DNA of 64,000 nt from CBDFKU01 sp965248975 (GCA_965248975.1 CBDFKU010000011.1:72367-136366); one strand, 5' to 3'. Positions 32,820-42,771 are shown, counted from the first letter of the stretch. The notes: generated by a model not told the origin, from the sequence alone. Numbers and translations: made by a program.

Positions 32820-33287
32820 ATGAGCAACATGCTCCTTGATTTGAGCCAAGGGTTAGGTATCATCGCCTACTCTCCAGCACAGTGGTCGGCGTTTTGGACT
32901 ATGGTAAGTGCACTCGTAACTCTGGGTGCCCTGGCGGCGGTTGTTTGGCAGTTAAAAACAGCCATCAAGAATTTACGTCAGGCTACCCAGTCAAGCACGG
33001 ACGTCATACGCAATCAACACAATTGGAACCTGTTCACGAATAAGGTTGATCCCGGCCTGCCCGGATTGCCTTCGAGCGACGACACCGAGTATTGGAAATG
33101 GCGCATGACACATCTTGACCATCTAAACCTTCTTCATACTCAGTGGTCGAACCGCCCGTTCGTTGGATCCAAAGCGCAACTACAGGGCTGGGTAGGTTGG
33201 GCACAATTGCTTCTTCAAGTGCTAGAGGAGGACCGTAAGCATGCGATTATGACATTGGAGTTTGACCCAACCGCCAAGCGGATCTGA
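32820..33287 (+). CDS. Small membrane-anchored protein, unknown
   Basis: The product (155 residues from 32820; an ATG at 32829 is also possible) has a hydrophobic helix at about 25-48 followed by a soluble part ending LEFDPTAKRI. Base composition is less GC-rich than its neighbours. No family is recognised. Confidence 0.5.
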   Translation: MSNMLLDLSQGLGIIAYSPAQWSAFWTMVSALVTLGALAAVVWQLKTAIKNLRQATQSSTDVIRNQHNWNLFTNKVDPGLPGLPSSDDTEYWKWRMTHLDHLNLLHTQWSNRPFVGSKAQLQGWVGWAQLLLQVLEEDRKHAIMTLEFDPTAKRI

Positions 33288-33488
33288 AGGCCCTTTTACA
33301 TATCTTGGAGCTCCATAACTGGGACGTTTTGCCGGGCGACTTCGTGAAATGGCTCCTTGAGGAATGCGGGTTCAGTAGTCTTGGCCTCAAATCTAAGACC
33401 TGAACAAGCCTTCTGAGCCTCGGTTGCAAACACTTCCTACGTTGGGCTATCATCGGTTGTACGGACGTGTAGCGAAAGGCGTGACGGG

Positions 33489-34930
33489 TTGGCCCAGCGG
33501 CGTATCATCAAAGAGTTGGAACGGATCGTAGGGAAGGGCAACGTCATCTCCCATCCCGAAGATCTGCTGGTCTACGAGTACGACGGCTCGATAGACCGCG
33601 CCTTCCCCGACGCGGTGGCGTTCCCCCTCACAACTGAGGAAGTCAGCCGGGTGGTTGCGCTGGCCCACCGGGAGGGCATTCCCGTTGTGTGCCGCGGCTC
33701 GGGCACTGGCCTGAGTGGAGGGGCCATCGCCAGTCTCGGCGGCCTTCAGGTTGCCCTGACCAGGATGAAGAGCATCCTGGAGATTGATATTCCCAACCGC
33801 CTGGCCGTCGTGGAGCCCGGGGTGATCAACCTGGACCTGGACCACGCGGCCAACCGCAGCGGCCTGCGATACGCCCCCGACCCCTCCAGCCAGAAGGCCT
33901 GCAGCCTGGGTGGCAACGTGGCGGAGAACGCCGGCGGCCCCCATTGTCTGGCCTACGGGGTCACGACCAACCACGTGCTGGGCATGGAGGTCGTTCTGGA
34001 GGATGGCTCGGTGGCCTGGCTGGGGGGCAGGGCCAGGAGCACGCCGGGGTACGACCTGCCCGGCGTCTTCGTGGGCTCCGAGGGTACATTCGGCATCGCG
34101 ACCAAGATCGTGGTGCGCCTGATCCCCCTGCCCGAGTCGGTGTCCACCCTCCTAGGGTCTTCCCCGACGTGGACTCAGCCTGCACCGCCGTCTCCAGCAT
34201 CATCGGGCAGGGCATCGTGCCCGCGGCCATGGAGATCATCGACTCGGTGTCCATAAGGGCCATCCTCAACGTCACCAAGGGCGTGTTCCCAGCCGATGCC
34301 GGCTCCGTCCTCCTGGTGGAGGTGGAAGGTGTGAAGGAGGAGGTGGACGAGATAGGCGGCGAGGTCGAGGCCACCATGTACGACACCGGCGCCATCGAGG
34401 TGCGTATAGCCCAGGACTCGGCCGAGCGGGAGCGGCTGTGGGCCGCCCGCAAGGGGGCCTTCGGGGCCCTGGGCAGCCTGGCGCCCAACTACTACCTGGT
34501 CGACACCGTGGTGCCCCGGACGAGGCTCGCCGAAATCCTGAAGGTGGTGGCCGAGATCGCCGAGCGACGAGGACTGCTGGTGGCCAACGTGTTCCACGCC
34601 GGTGACGGAAACCTCCATCCCTGCATCGCCTTCGACGAGCGCCAGCCCGGCGCTACTCAGGGGGCCATCGAGGCGGGCGAAGAGATGTTGAAGGCCTGCG
34701 TGGAGATGGGAGGGACCCTGTCGGGAGAGCACGGCGTGGGCCTGGAGAAGAAGGCCTACATGCCCCTGGTCTTCACCACCGAAGATATGGACTCCATGGT
34801 CAGGGTGCGGAACGCCTTCTCACCCGCGAACCGCTTCAACCCCGGCAAGATCTTCCCCGGAGGCCCGGAGCACGGCCAGGACGTACAGCGCGGCGCCGTC
34901 CATGCGGCCGGTCCTGGGGTGTACATCTGA
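33489..34930 (+). pseudogene. glcD: Glycolate oxidase subunit GlcD, frameshifted
   Basis: The first frame (33489-34256) holds the FAD-binding part with CRGSGTGLSGGAIAS and SSQKACSLGGNVAENAGG. Near 34150 it changes frame and the C-terminal half (VFHAGDGNLHP, LSGEHGVGLEKK) continues to 34930. Adding one G to the GGG at CCTAGGGTC restores an unbroken ~480-residue protein, so a base-call error is likely. With GlcE and GlcF it oxidises glycolate or lactate and passes electrons to the quinone pool. Confidence 0.9.
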
Positions 34931-34943
34931 TGGAGGTTTCGGG

Positions 34944-35297
34944 TTGACGACACGAACGGAAGAGTACCAGGCCATGAGCAAGGAGTTCCTTCGAAAGGGT
35001 CGGGAGGCACTGGTCCAAGGGGACCTGGAGCAGGCCTCGGAGAAGCTATGGGGCGCGGCGGCTCAGATGGTGAAGGCGGTTGCTGAGAAGCGTGGCTGGT
35101 CCCACCATGGGCATAGGGACTTCTTCAGAGTAGTAAGCCGGCTAGATCAGGAGCTTGGGGATCCAACTTTGCGAGACCTATTTCACGTGGCCAATAGCCT
35201 ACACTCGAATTTTTATGAACATTGGATGACCAGAGACTACTTTGAGAGTGGCCTGGAAAAAATACAGGAGTTCGTGGCGAAACTGGAGACAGTCTAG
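34944..35297 (+). CDS. PaREP1-family (HEPN-like) protein
   Basis: TTG at 34944 follows GGAGG and gives 117 residues, starting TTRTEEYQAMSKEF. The pattern ALVQGDLEQASEKLWGAAAQ ... LHSNFYEHWM fits the PaREP1/HEPN-like helical family, in which a conserved acidic/His helix is common. It sits inside the glc cluster, between glcD and glcE, with short gaps of 13 and 9 bases. Role here is unknown. Confidence 0.75.
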   Translation: MTTRTEEYQAMSKEFLRKGREALVQGDLEQASEKLWGAAAQMVKAVAEKRGWSHHGHRDFFRVVSRLDQELGDPTLRDLFHVANSLHSNFYEHWMTRDYFESGLEKIQEFVAKLETV

Positions 35298-35306
35298 TCC
35301 GCAATA

Positions 35307-36638
35307 ATGACCTCCCCATCCGATTCACCGCCGGAGACCATGGGCCACGACCCAACGGTGCCTCCTGAACGCCTGGTCGAATATTCCGTGGACGGCCTGA
35401 TCCCCTCCGCCGTGGTGACCCCGGAGGACGTGAAGGCGGTCTCTCGTGTACTGTCCCGGGCGTCGGCCGAGGGCGCGAAGGTGACGCCCCGGGGCGGCGG
35501 TACCCGGATGGACCTGGGCAACCCGCCCACCGGCCTCGACCTGATTCTCGACCTTGGCCGCCTGGATGGGGTCCTGTTCCACGAGCCGGCGGACCTGGTA
35601 GCCAGAGTGGAAGCTGGCATTACTCTGGAGACCCTGCGAGGGCGCCTTGCCCAACGGGGACAGTTCCTGCCCCTCGAGGCGCCCCTTCCTTCCAGGGCCA
35701 CCATCGGAGGGATCCTGGCCACCAACGCCAGCGGTCCTTCCAGGCTTGCCTATGGCACGGCTCGGGACTGGCTCATCGGCGTCACGGTTGTGCGCTCCGA
35801 CGGCGCCGTCACCAAGGCCGGGGCCAGGGTTGTAAAGAACGTGACAGGGTACGACATGAACAAGCTCTATACCGGTTCCCTCGGGACCCTGGGGGTGGTC
35901 GTCGATGCCACCTTCAAGCTGTCGCCCCTGCCCGTCGACGGGAGGACGGTTATTGCCGGCTACCCTTCCCTGGACTCCGCTCTGGACTCCTCAGCCGAAG
36001 TTCTGCGGCAGGCACCTGCGACCCCCCAGGCCCTGCACGTGATCAACCGGGATGCCATGGAGCGGCTGCCCGATTGGACCGCTTCGAAGGAAGGAGAGGT
36101 GTTCTTGCTTGCCCTTTTCGAAGGCCGAACCACCTCCGTGTACAGGCGGGCCGATGAGTGGGCCAGGGCCGCAGTGGGAACGGGTGGCGCATCTGTCCTT
36201 AGCCTCTCTCATGAAGATGGTCGCTGTCTATGGCAGAGTTTGACCGACTTGGGCTGGAGGCCGGAGAATCTGCCCAGCCTTTCCGTGAAGATAAGCATCG
36301 TTCCGTCCTCGTTGAAGAGCTTCCTCGCCTCGGTCGAGGCCGAGCTAAAGCAAGGGTCCGGCCACAGCCTAGTGGCCGACGTAGGTTTCGGACAGCTGCG
36401 CTTGCTATGGTGGACTGAGGATACGGTGGAGGACCTGGAAGCCATCGTCCGCCGCCTGCGAGAGACGGCACGGCGTCACTCGGCCAGCGTCGTCGTGGAG
36501 CGCTGCCCTCTGGAGCTCAAGAAGGTAATCGACGTGTGGGGAGACGCGGTTGACGGCCTGGAGATCATGCGTCGCATCAAGGGGGAGCTGGACCCCACGG
36601 GAACGCTGAATCCCGGACGTTTTGTGGGAGGAATCTAG
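35307..36638 (+). CDS. glcE: Glycolate oxidase FAD-binding subunit GlcE
   Basis: The 443-residue protein is a FAD-linked oxidase of the GlcD/E fold. The FAD loop reads VTPRGGGTRMDLGNPP and the region ATIGGILATNASGPSRLAYG ... VVKNVTGYDMNKLYTGSLGTLG is characteristic. It lies directly before glcF (two bases between stop and start). It works with GlcD and GlcF as a membrane-linked glycolate dehydrogenase. Confidence 0.9.
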   Translation: MTSPSDSPPETMGHDPTVPPERLVEYSVDGLIPSAVVTPEDVKAVSRVLSRASAEGAKVTPRGGGTRMDLGNPPTGLDLILDLGRLDGVLFHEPADLVARVEAGITLETLRGRLAQRGQFLPLEAPLPSRATIGGILATNASGPSRLAYGTARDWLIGVTVVRSDGAVTKAGARVVKNVTGYDMNKLYTGSLGTLGVVVDATFKLSPLPVDGRTVIAGYPSLDSALDSSAEVLRQAPATPQALHVINRDAMERLPDWTASKEGEVFLLALFEGRTTSVYRRADEWARAAVGTGGASVLSLSHEDGRCLWQSLTDLGWRPENLPSLSVKISIVPSSLKSFLASVEAELKQGSGHSLVADVGFGQLRLLWWTEDTVEDLEAIVRRLRETARRHSASVVVERCPLELKKVIDVWGDAVDGLEIMRRIKGELDPTGTLNPGRFVGGI

Positions 36639-36640
36639 CC

Positions 36641-37969
36641 TTGAGCATCAGAGCCGGGACTCCACTGAACTCTGAGCCGGGTTTCCAGGAAGGCGAGCTT
36701 CCCGCCGACCAGGACCTCTATCGCTGCGTTCACTGTGGCCTCTGCCTCAGCGCCTGCCCGACTTACGTGGAGCTGAGCCTGGAGCCCGAGTCTCCCCGGG
36801 GGCGGATCGCCCTGATGAAGGCGGTCAAGGAAGGACGCCTGGGCATTAGCGACCGGGTGGCATCCCACTGGGAGCTGTGTCTCCAGTGCCGGGCCTGCGA
36901 GGCCGTATGTCCTTCCGGAGTGCCCTTCGGCCGGCTCATGGAGGTCACCCGCGACCAGGTACGCCGGCTCCGAAAGAGTTCGTGGCGACTCAGGCTGGTG
37001 AGTATGTTATTTCTTCGCGGCGCTCTCCCGCATCCATCAAGGTTGAGGCTAGGCGCCGCCCTTCTTCGAACATACCAGCGATGGGGCCTCCAGAGGTTGG
37101 CAAGACGTTCCAGGCTGTTAAAGCTGCTTCCGGGCGGTATCGCAGAGTTTGAGGCAGGGCTTCCCACATTCTCCAGCCCATTTTTCGGCCCCACCTCCCG
37201 GGTACACCCGGCGCAGGGCGAGAGAAAGACGACGGTGGGTCTGCTGTCGGGCTGCGTAATGCCCCTGGTCCACGGGCCAACCATGGAGGCTACGGTCCGC
37301 GTGCTCAACCGGAACGGCTGCGACGTGGCAGTCCCGCCGGGGCAGGGCTGCTGCGGCGCCCTGAACCTGCACAGCGGCGACAGGGAGATGGCCCGCAGGC
37401 TGGCCCGGATCAACATCGATGCTTTCCTCAATGCCGGGGTTGAGAAGATCGTGGTAGCCTCTGCGGGCTGCGGCTCAACGATGAAGGAGTACCGGGACCT
37501 GCTGAAGGACGATCCAGAATACAGCGATGCCGCCGAGCGCTTCAGCGCCATGACCGTAGACGTGAGCGAGTACCTGGCAGGCCTGCCCTTCGATCCTCCT
37601 AAGGGGGAGGTCGGCAAGAGGGTGACCTACCAGGACTCCTGCCACCTGGCCCACGCACAGCGCATCACCCGGGCCCCCAGGGAGATCCTCGAAGCGATAC
37701 CCGGCCTGGACCTGACAGAGATGGAGGACTCCAGCCTGTGCTGTGGCGCCGCCGGAATCTACTCGGTAACCCAGAAGGAGCTGTCCAGCAGGCTGCTGGA
37801 GAGGAAGATGGAGAGCGTTGCCGCCACCGGAGCCGATACCGTGGTTACGGCGAACCCCGGCTGCGTGATCCAGTTGGAGACGGGACTTCGCCGATCAGGC
37901 ATACCCGCTCGCGTATGCCACGTCGTGGACATCCTGGACGAATCGTACCGTAACGAGGGCCAAGGGTAG
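36641..37969 (+). CDS. glcF: Glycolate oxidase iron-sulfur subunit GlcF
   Basis: TTG at 36641, with GGAGG inside the end of glcE. Two 4Fe-4S motifs, CVHCGLCLSACP (about 27) and CLQCRACEAVCP (about 80), precede two CCG domains (GCCGALNLHSGD, SSLCCGAAGIYS). The 442-residue length is normal. It passes electrons from GlcD/GlcE to quinone. Confidence 0.93.
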   Translation: MSIRAGTPLNSEPGFQEGELPADQDLYRCVHCGLCLSACPTYVELSLEPESPRGRIALMKAVKEGRLGISDRVASHWELCLQCRACEAVCPSGVPFGRLMEVTRDQVRRLRKSSWRLRLVSMLFLRGALPHPSRLRLGAALLRTYQRWGLQRLARRSRLLKLLPGGIAEFEAGLPTFSSPFFGPTSRVHPAQGERKTTVGLLSGCVMPLVHGPTMEATVRVLNRNGCDVAVPPGQGCCGALNLHSGDREMARRLARINIDAFLNAGVEKIVVASAGCGSTMKEYRDLLKDDPEYSDAAERFSAMTVDVSEYLAGLPFDPPKGEVGKRVTYQDSCHLAHAQRITRAPREILEAIPGLDLTEMEDSSLCCGAAGIYSVTQKELSSRLLERKMESVAATGADTVVTANPGCVIQLETGLRRSGIPARVCHVVDILDESYRNEGQG

Positions 37970-37997
37970 CGTATCACGTGAAGATAGCGACGCGCCG

Positions 37998-38225
37998 ATG
38001 ATCGGGTGCTCAATGTTTCCGGGCCTGGTGCTGATCTTCTTCGGGGTGCTGCTGCTCCTGGAAAACCTGGGCGTGTCCGATGACCTGGTGGGCAAGTACT
38101 GGCCGGTGGTCCTTGTGATACTGGGCGTGGCCAGCTTCGTCAATATAGCCCGGTTCAGGAATCGCATCGATCGATTCCGGCGATTCCGGCGGCGCTGGCC
38201 CCCCGACATCGGCGAGGGACCTTAA
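37998..38225 (+). CDS. Small membrane protein, LiaF-like TM region
   Basis: MIGCSMFPGLVLIFFGVLLLLENLG ... gives two helices and a basic C-terminal tail (RNRIDRFRRFRRRW). The W-P-V-hydrophobic pattern resembles the LiaI-LiaF-like region proteins. The ATG at 37998 is 28 bases after glcF, so it may be read as part of that operon. Confidence 0.6.
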   Translation: MIGCSMFPGLVLIFFGVLLLLENLGVSDDLVGKYWPVVLVILGVASFVNIARFRNRIDRFRRFRRRWPPDIGEGP

Positions 38226-38324
38226 TACAACCATTGGGGATTGGGTGTATTAAGGATCGAGTCTTACCTGACCCGTAGGAAAGCGTCGACTCTGCCAATT
38301 AGCCTGGATCAGAGATGTCTTGGG

Positions 38325-38600
38325 CTAGTTCGCCCCTATGTCATGTGAGAGTCCGGGTTGCACGTTTGTCGCGAAGCAGTGCCTCCCCTTGCAAACTTCT
38401 TCGAAGGTCACGGTTGTCCCCAGCCTCGGCGGCCAGTCTGCGTCCTGTCGGGGAACCGGGTTCACGAAGTGAATCTCATCTCCCGTACCGTCTTCCACGA
38501 TGATGCCGTGAACTCCCGAGGGGTTGACCTCGGTGATCTGTCCCTGGGCGGCCAGGGCCGTACCAGCCAGCGCCATCAAGGATCCCAGAACGCCTAACAC
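38325..38600 (-). CDS. Secreted small beta-barrel protein
   Basis: A signal-like hydrophobic start (LGVLGSLMALAGTALAA) precedes a short beta domain GQITEVNPSGVHGIIVEDG ... LGTTVTFEEV reminiscent of cold-shock-like folds. The GTG at 38600 leaves the signal without its usual basic residues. The upstream in-frame codons read TTAWKLIIV but offer no normal start, so the true start is uncertain. Confidence 0.55.
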   Translation of the reverse strand: MLGVLGSLMALAGTALAAQGQITEVNPSGVHGIIVEDGTGDEIHFVNPVPRQDADWPPRLGTTVTFEEVCKGRHCFATNVQPGLSHDIGAN

Positions 38601-38673
38601 GATAATTAGCTTCCAAGCCGTCGTGGATCACCCTCCCTACTCATTCGTTTATTCATGAGGTCGAAATCTGGTC

Positions 38674-39867
38674 TCATCCGGTCGCGGCCAAGGCTCTCTG
38701 GGCTCCGGCCATGCCTGCGCCCGTGGCTACCTCGTAGCCCTCGTCGGCCAGGATGCGCTCCAGGGCCGAGAGTAACGTCAGGACGTTGCTTTCCCTAGAC
38801 GACTCGCCCATCAGGCCCACGCGCCAAACGCGGCCCGCGATCTGGCCAAGACCGCCGCCAATCTCGATGTTGAACTCGGTCAGCAGGCGGCGGCGCACCT
38901 GGGCCTCGTTCACTCCCTCCGGCACTCCGACGGTAGTTAACGGGTTTAGCCGGTGGTCCGCGTCAGCGAACAGGTCCAGTCCAAGTGCCTCCAGGCCGGC
39001 CCTGAGGGCGGCGGCGTTTCGGGCATGGCGACGGATGCGCTGCTCCATCCCCTCTTCCATCCCCATCCTGAGGGCCTCCCTGAGGGCGTAGTTCATGGAT
39101 ATGGGCGCCGTGTGGTGGTACACTCGATTCTGGGACCAGTAGGTCTCCAGGTCCGACAGGTTGAAATAGAAGCTCTGGACCTTGGTCTTGCGCTCGCTCA
39201 TCACGCGGGCCGCTCGCTCCCCTATTGTGATGGGCGCCAGACCGGGAGGCGCTCCCAAACATTTCTGGCTGCCGCTGTAGCAGACGTCTATGTCCCATTC
39301 ATCGACGGCCATGGTCTCCCCTCCCAGGGAAGTTACTGCGTCGACGATGAGGAGGGCGTCGTAACGATGTGACAGCTCGGCTATCTGTGGCAGGCTGCTG
39401 AGGACGCCGGTGGAGGTTTCGGCGTGAACCACGCCCACTGCCTTGACCTTGCTGTGCTTGCGCATCTCCTCTTCCAGGGACGACAGGTCTGGGCCTACCG
39501 GCTTCCCCCAGGGAAACTCGACTGTGTGGACTTCCGCACCACAGCGGGAGGCGATGTCGGCCATCCGGTTACCGAAATAGCCGTTGATAGCCAGAACAAC
39601 GGTGTCGCCAGGTTCCAGGGTGTTGCACAGGGCGGCCTCCATACCGGCGGTGCCGGTCGCGGAGATGGGGAAGGTCAGCTTGTTGGAGGTCCGGAAAGCT
39701 ATCCTCAGCATCTCCATCACGTCGTCCATTACCCGAAGGAAGTCCGGGTCCAGGTGCCCTAGGATGGGCTGGCCCATGGCCTGGAGGACCCTGGGATGCA
39801 CGCTGCTGGGCCCGGGCCCCATGAGTATCCGCTGGGGCGGGCTGAACTCCTTCAGATAGTTGCTCAT
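38674..39867 (-). CDS. Class V aminotransferase (serine-glyoxylate / alanine-glyoxylate type)
   Basis: The ATG at 39867 gives 397 residues. LMGPGPSSVHPRVLQAMGQPILGHLDP is the hallmark start. GTAGMEAALCNTLEPGD and the PLP lysine in YSGSQKCLGAPPG follow. It transfers an amino group to glyoxylate, making glycine. Nearby glycolate oxidase makes glyoxylate, so the two may form a photorespiration-like salvage path. Confidence 0.9.
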   Translation of the reverse strand: MSNYLKEFSPPQRILMGPGPSSVHPRVLQAMGQPILGHLDPDFLRVMDDVMEMLRIAFRTSNKLTFPISATGTAGMEAALCNTLEPGDTVVLAINGYFGNRMADIASRCGAEVHTVEFPWGKPVGPDLSSLEEEMRKHSKVKAVGVVHAETSTGVLSSLPQIAELSHRYDALLIVDAVTSLGGETMAVDEWDIDVCYSGSQKCLGAPPGLAPITIGERAARVMSERKTKVQSFYFNLSDLETYWSQNRVYHHTAPISMNYALREALRMGMEEGMEQRIRRHARNAAALRAGLEALGLDLFADADHRLNPLTTVGVPEGVNEAQVRRRLLTEFNIEIGGGLGQIAGRVWRVGLMGESSRESNVLTLLSALERILADEGYEVATGAGMAGAQRALAATG

Positions 39868-39945
39868 CGTCGTTGCCCTCGGCACGGAGTTGAAAACGCC
39901 TCAGGGGCGCGGTTTGCGTCCACGCCCTTAGGTGCGAAGCTGACC

Positions 39946-40746
39946 CTAGACCACCGGCGAGGAACCGCCGTCGATATTGACGGCGATACCGGTGAGGTAG
40001 CTGGCCCGGTCGGAAGCCAGGAAAGCGATCACATCCCCTGCCTCCTCGGCCTCTCCCGCACGTCCCAGGGGAATGCCTCTGCCCTGGTGGGCCATCCTGT
40101 CGTAGTACTCATCCAGGGTCATGCCGGGCTCTTGGGAACTGGCCTGGTCGTACCTGCGCTCCCACTGGCCGCTCTTTATGAGGCCGATGCAAACGGTGGT
40201 TACCAGGATGTTATCAGCGGCCAGGTCGTGGGACATGGCCTTGGTCAGCGCCACCCCCGCCGCTCTGGAGACTGAGGTGGGAACCGAGCTGGGACCCGGG
40301 GTCTTGGCCCCCAGGTTGGTGACGTTGATTATCCGACCGCCGCCTGCCCGGCGCATGTGGGGCACGGCCTCTCGGGAGAACCGGATGGCCGCCCACAGCT
40401 TCTGGTCGAAGTCGGCTCCCCACGCCTCATCGGTCACCTCTTCGAAGGGTCCGGAGGCCGCCTGGCCGGCGTTGTTTACCAGGATGTCGATCCTGCCGAA
40501 CTTCTCTACGGTCGTGTTGACCACCTTCTCCACGTCCGCAGGGACCGTTACGTCCGCCTGGACGGGCAGCACCTCGTTCTCGGTCCGCGTCTTGATCTGG
40601 CCGGCCGCCGCCTCCAAAGGCTCCGCGGTCCGAGCGCATATGGTGACGCGGGCGCCCTCGTAGGCCAGCCGCCACGCCGCGGCCTTCCCGATACCGTTGC
40701 TGCCACCGGTGACGATGGCCACCTTTCCTTTGAGTCCCAGGTCCAT
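39946..40746 (-). CDS. SDR-family protein with altered active site
   Basis: The ATG at 40746 follows GAGGGGG and gives 266 residues. The NAD(P) site TGGSNGIGKAAA and NNAG are normal. At the catalytic Y-x-x-x-K position it reads T-S-V-S-R (PTSVSRAAGVALTKA), so both the Tyr and the Lys are replaced. It ends YLTGIAVNIDGG. Possibly a distinct subgroup with changed chemistry or a non-catalytic binding protein. Confidence 0.85.
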   Translation of the reverse strand: MDLGLKGKVAIVTGGSNGIGKAAAWRLAYEGARVTICARTAEPLEAAAGQIKTRTENEVLPVQADVTVPADVEKVVNTTVEKFGRIDILVNNAGQAASGPFEEVTDEAWGADFDQKLWAAIRFSREAVPHMRRAGGGRIINVTNLGAKTPGPSSVPTSVSRAAGVALTKAMSHDLAADNILVTTVCIGLIKSGQWERRYDQASSQEPGMTLDEYYDRMAHQGRGIPLGRAGEAEEAGDVIAFLASDRASYLTGIAVNIDGGSSPVV

Positions 40747-40819
40747 TCGGCTACCCCCTCGCGCGGTCCCCTGTAGAGACCCGGACATTATATCATCCGG
40801 GGCAAGGTGGACTTGATGC

Positions 40820-42376
40820 TCAAGCCCGTCGATCGTCGCGGATCGCCTTGATGATCCGGGGCAGGACCGGGATCAGGTCTCCCGCCAATGTGCCTGCGTC
40901 TCCCAGCTCTTCCCGCACTGCCTCGCCCGCTGCTCCATGGAGGTATACCCCGCAGCAGGCCGCGTCTTCGGGGGACACCCCTTGGGCCATCAGGCTGCCG
41001 ATGATGCCGGTGAGCACATCCCCGGTCCCCCCAGACGCCAGTCCGGGGTTAGCGAAGGGGCTGACCAGGCACATCCCATGGGGCTCGGCTACGGCGGTGA
41101 AGGCCCCTTTCAGGGCCACCACCGTGCCCCAGCGTGCCGACCACTCCGTGGCCGATTCCGTTCGCGTTGACTGGATGTCCTCCGTGGTCAGGCCGGTCAA
41201 GGTGGACATCTCCCCGGGATGAGGGGTCAGCACGAGAGGGAACCTGGCGTGCCTCCACCAGCCATCTATGCGAGCCAACGCGTTCAGCCCGTCGGCGTCG
41301 ACGACGACCGGCAGGTCCGGTTGGGGCTCGGTAAATAGCAGCCTCCGCAGGAAGTCGACCAGACCCTCGGACCTGCCGAACCCGCAACCCACCATGAGGG
41401 AGCTGTACTGGTCCAGGCGCTCCCTCACCAGCTCGGCGCCGTCGGGGTGGAACCTTCCCCCGGCATCTTCGGGAAGGGGAAGGTGGATCACCTCGGTCAG
41501 CTTGGACGCAGCTATCGGGTAGATGCCTTCTGGGGAGGCCAGGGTAACCAGGCCAGGTCCCGTCCGGGCGGCTCCCTGGGCGGCGAGGTAGGCTGCGCCA
41601 GCATAGCTCCGTGATCCCGCGATAACCAGGGCGTGGCCGAAGCTGCCTTTGTGAGAATCCGGTGGTCTGGCAGGGAGCCTGTCCCTCACCCAGCCAGAGG
41701 TGAGCAGCTCTAGCACGATGTCACGGGCCAGGTGGCTGGGAATGCCGATGTCCACCACTTCCAGGCGGCCCGCCAGCTCGGCCGCTGGAAACCCGAAGTG
41801 GCCCGTCTTGGGGTAGCCGAAGGCGACCGTCACGTCCGCCGCTGGTGACGCCGGGTCGGCCTCGCCGGTATCGGCATTCACCCCGGAGGGCAGGTCCAAG
41901 GCCATAACGGCCATGGCGGGGCTACGCTCCCTGGCGGTCCGTAGCTTGAGCAACACTTCCCGGATCACGCCGTCCAGCGGGCGGGCTCGGCCGGTGCCCA
42001 GTACCGCGTCTACCACCAACTGTGAGCGGGAGAGCTCCTCGTCGAGGCCGCTGAGGTCGTCGTCGGCAGAGGCGACGACTCCGGCTTCACGGGCTGAGGA
42101 CAGCTTCGGGTCCTCTGCCCTGCGTTGCGAGGCCAGGAAGACGGTGACCCGCGCTCCCCAGTGTTGCAGGTGTCGAGCCACTACTAGCCCGTCGCCACCG
42201 TTGTTGCCGGGTCCCACAAGCACCAGGACACGCCGGCCGGCCGCACCTCCCATGACCTGCCGGGCCACGTCGGCCGCGGCCAGGCCGGCGTTCTCCATGA
42301 GGGTGTCGGTGCTAACCCCTTCAGATGCGCTGGCCTCTTCAAGGCCGCGCATCTGGTCCACGCCGACAATTTTCAC
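40820..42376 (-). CDS. nnr: Bifunctional NAD(P)HX epimerase/dehydratase
   Basis: The 518-residue protein joins a YjeF N-domain (LVGPGNNGGDGLVVARHL, epimerase) to an ADP-dependent dehydratase domain (LTPHPGEMSTLTG, GTGDVLTGIIGSLMAQG). It repairs hydrated NADH and NADPH. GTG at 42376 overlaps the acpS stop by four bases (GTGA), so the two are coupled. Confidence 0.93.
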   Translation of the reverse strand: MKIVGVDQMRGLEEASASEGVSTDTLMENAGLAAADVARQVMGGAAGRRVLVLVGPGNNGGDGLVVARHLQHWGARVTVFLASQRRAEDPKLSSAREAGVVASADDDLSGLDEELSRSQLVVDAVLGTGRARPLDGVIREVLLKLRTARERSPAMAVMALDLPSGVNADTGEADPASPAADVTVAFGYPKTGHFGFPAAELAGRLEVVDIGIPSHLARDIVLELLTSGWVRDRLPARPPDSHKGSFGHALVIAGSRSYAGAAYLAAQGAARTGPGLVTLASPEGIYPIAASKLTEVIHLPLPEDAGGRFHPDGAELVRERLDQYSSLMVGCGFGRSEGLVDFLRRLLFTEPQPDLPVVVDADGLNALARIDGWWRHARFPLVLTPHPGEMSTLTGLTTEDIQSTRTESATEWSARWGTVVALKGAFTAVAEPHGMCLVSPFANPGLASGGTGDVLTGIIGSLMAQGVSPEDAACCGVYLHGAAGEAVREELGDAGTLAGDLIPVLPRIIKAIRDDRRA

Positions 42377-42771
42377 GGGCCGGTCTCCTGGGGGGCGGCC
42401 GGAGGGTCCGGGATCTGGCCCACTACCGATGCCACCGCGTACTCTTTGGAGTGAGTGAGGCTCAGGGCCAGCTCGGTGACGCCCAGCTTCTCGGCCCGGG
42501 CCTGGGCCCGTCCGTGGAGTTGGATCGAAGGAGCGCCGCTGGGCGCCCTGACCACCTCGATGTCCTTCCAGCCCACGCCCCTCACGCCCGTGCCCAGGGC
42601 CTTCATGGTGGCCTCCTTGGCGGCGAACCGTACCGCCAGGTTCTGGGACCGGCCCCTGCAGTACTCGATCTCAGCTTCGGTGTAGATCCGGTTCAGGAAG
42701 CGCTGTCCCCAGCGCTGGTGGGCCTTCTGGATACGGTCGATCTCGATGATGTCTATGCCAGAGGTAAGCAT
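42373..42771 (-). CDS. acpS: Holo-[acyl-carrier-protein] synthase
   Basis: The 132-residue protein has GIDIIEIDRI near the start and RFAAKEATMKALGTG in the middle, the Mg-binding Asp and Glu of AcpS. It attaches phosphopantetheine to ACP. It is coupled to the repair enzyme gene by overlap, a common pairing. Confidence 0.93.
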   Translation of the reverse strand: MLTSGIDIIEIDRIQKAHQRWGQRFLNRIYTEAEIEYCRGRSQNLAVRFAAKEATMKALGTGVRGVGWKDIEVVRAPSGAPSIQLHGRAQARAEKLGVTELALSLTHSKEYAVASVVGQIPDPPAAPQETGP

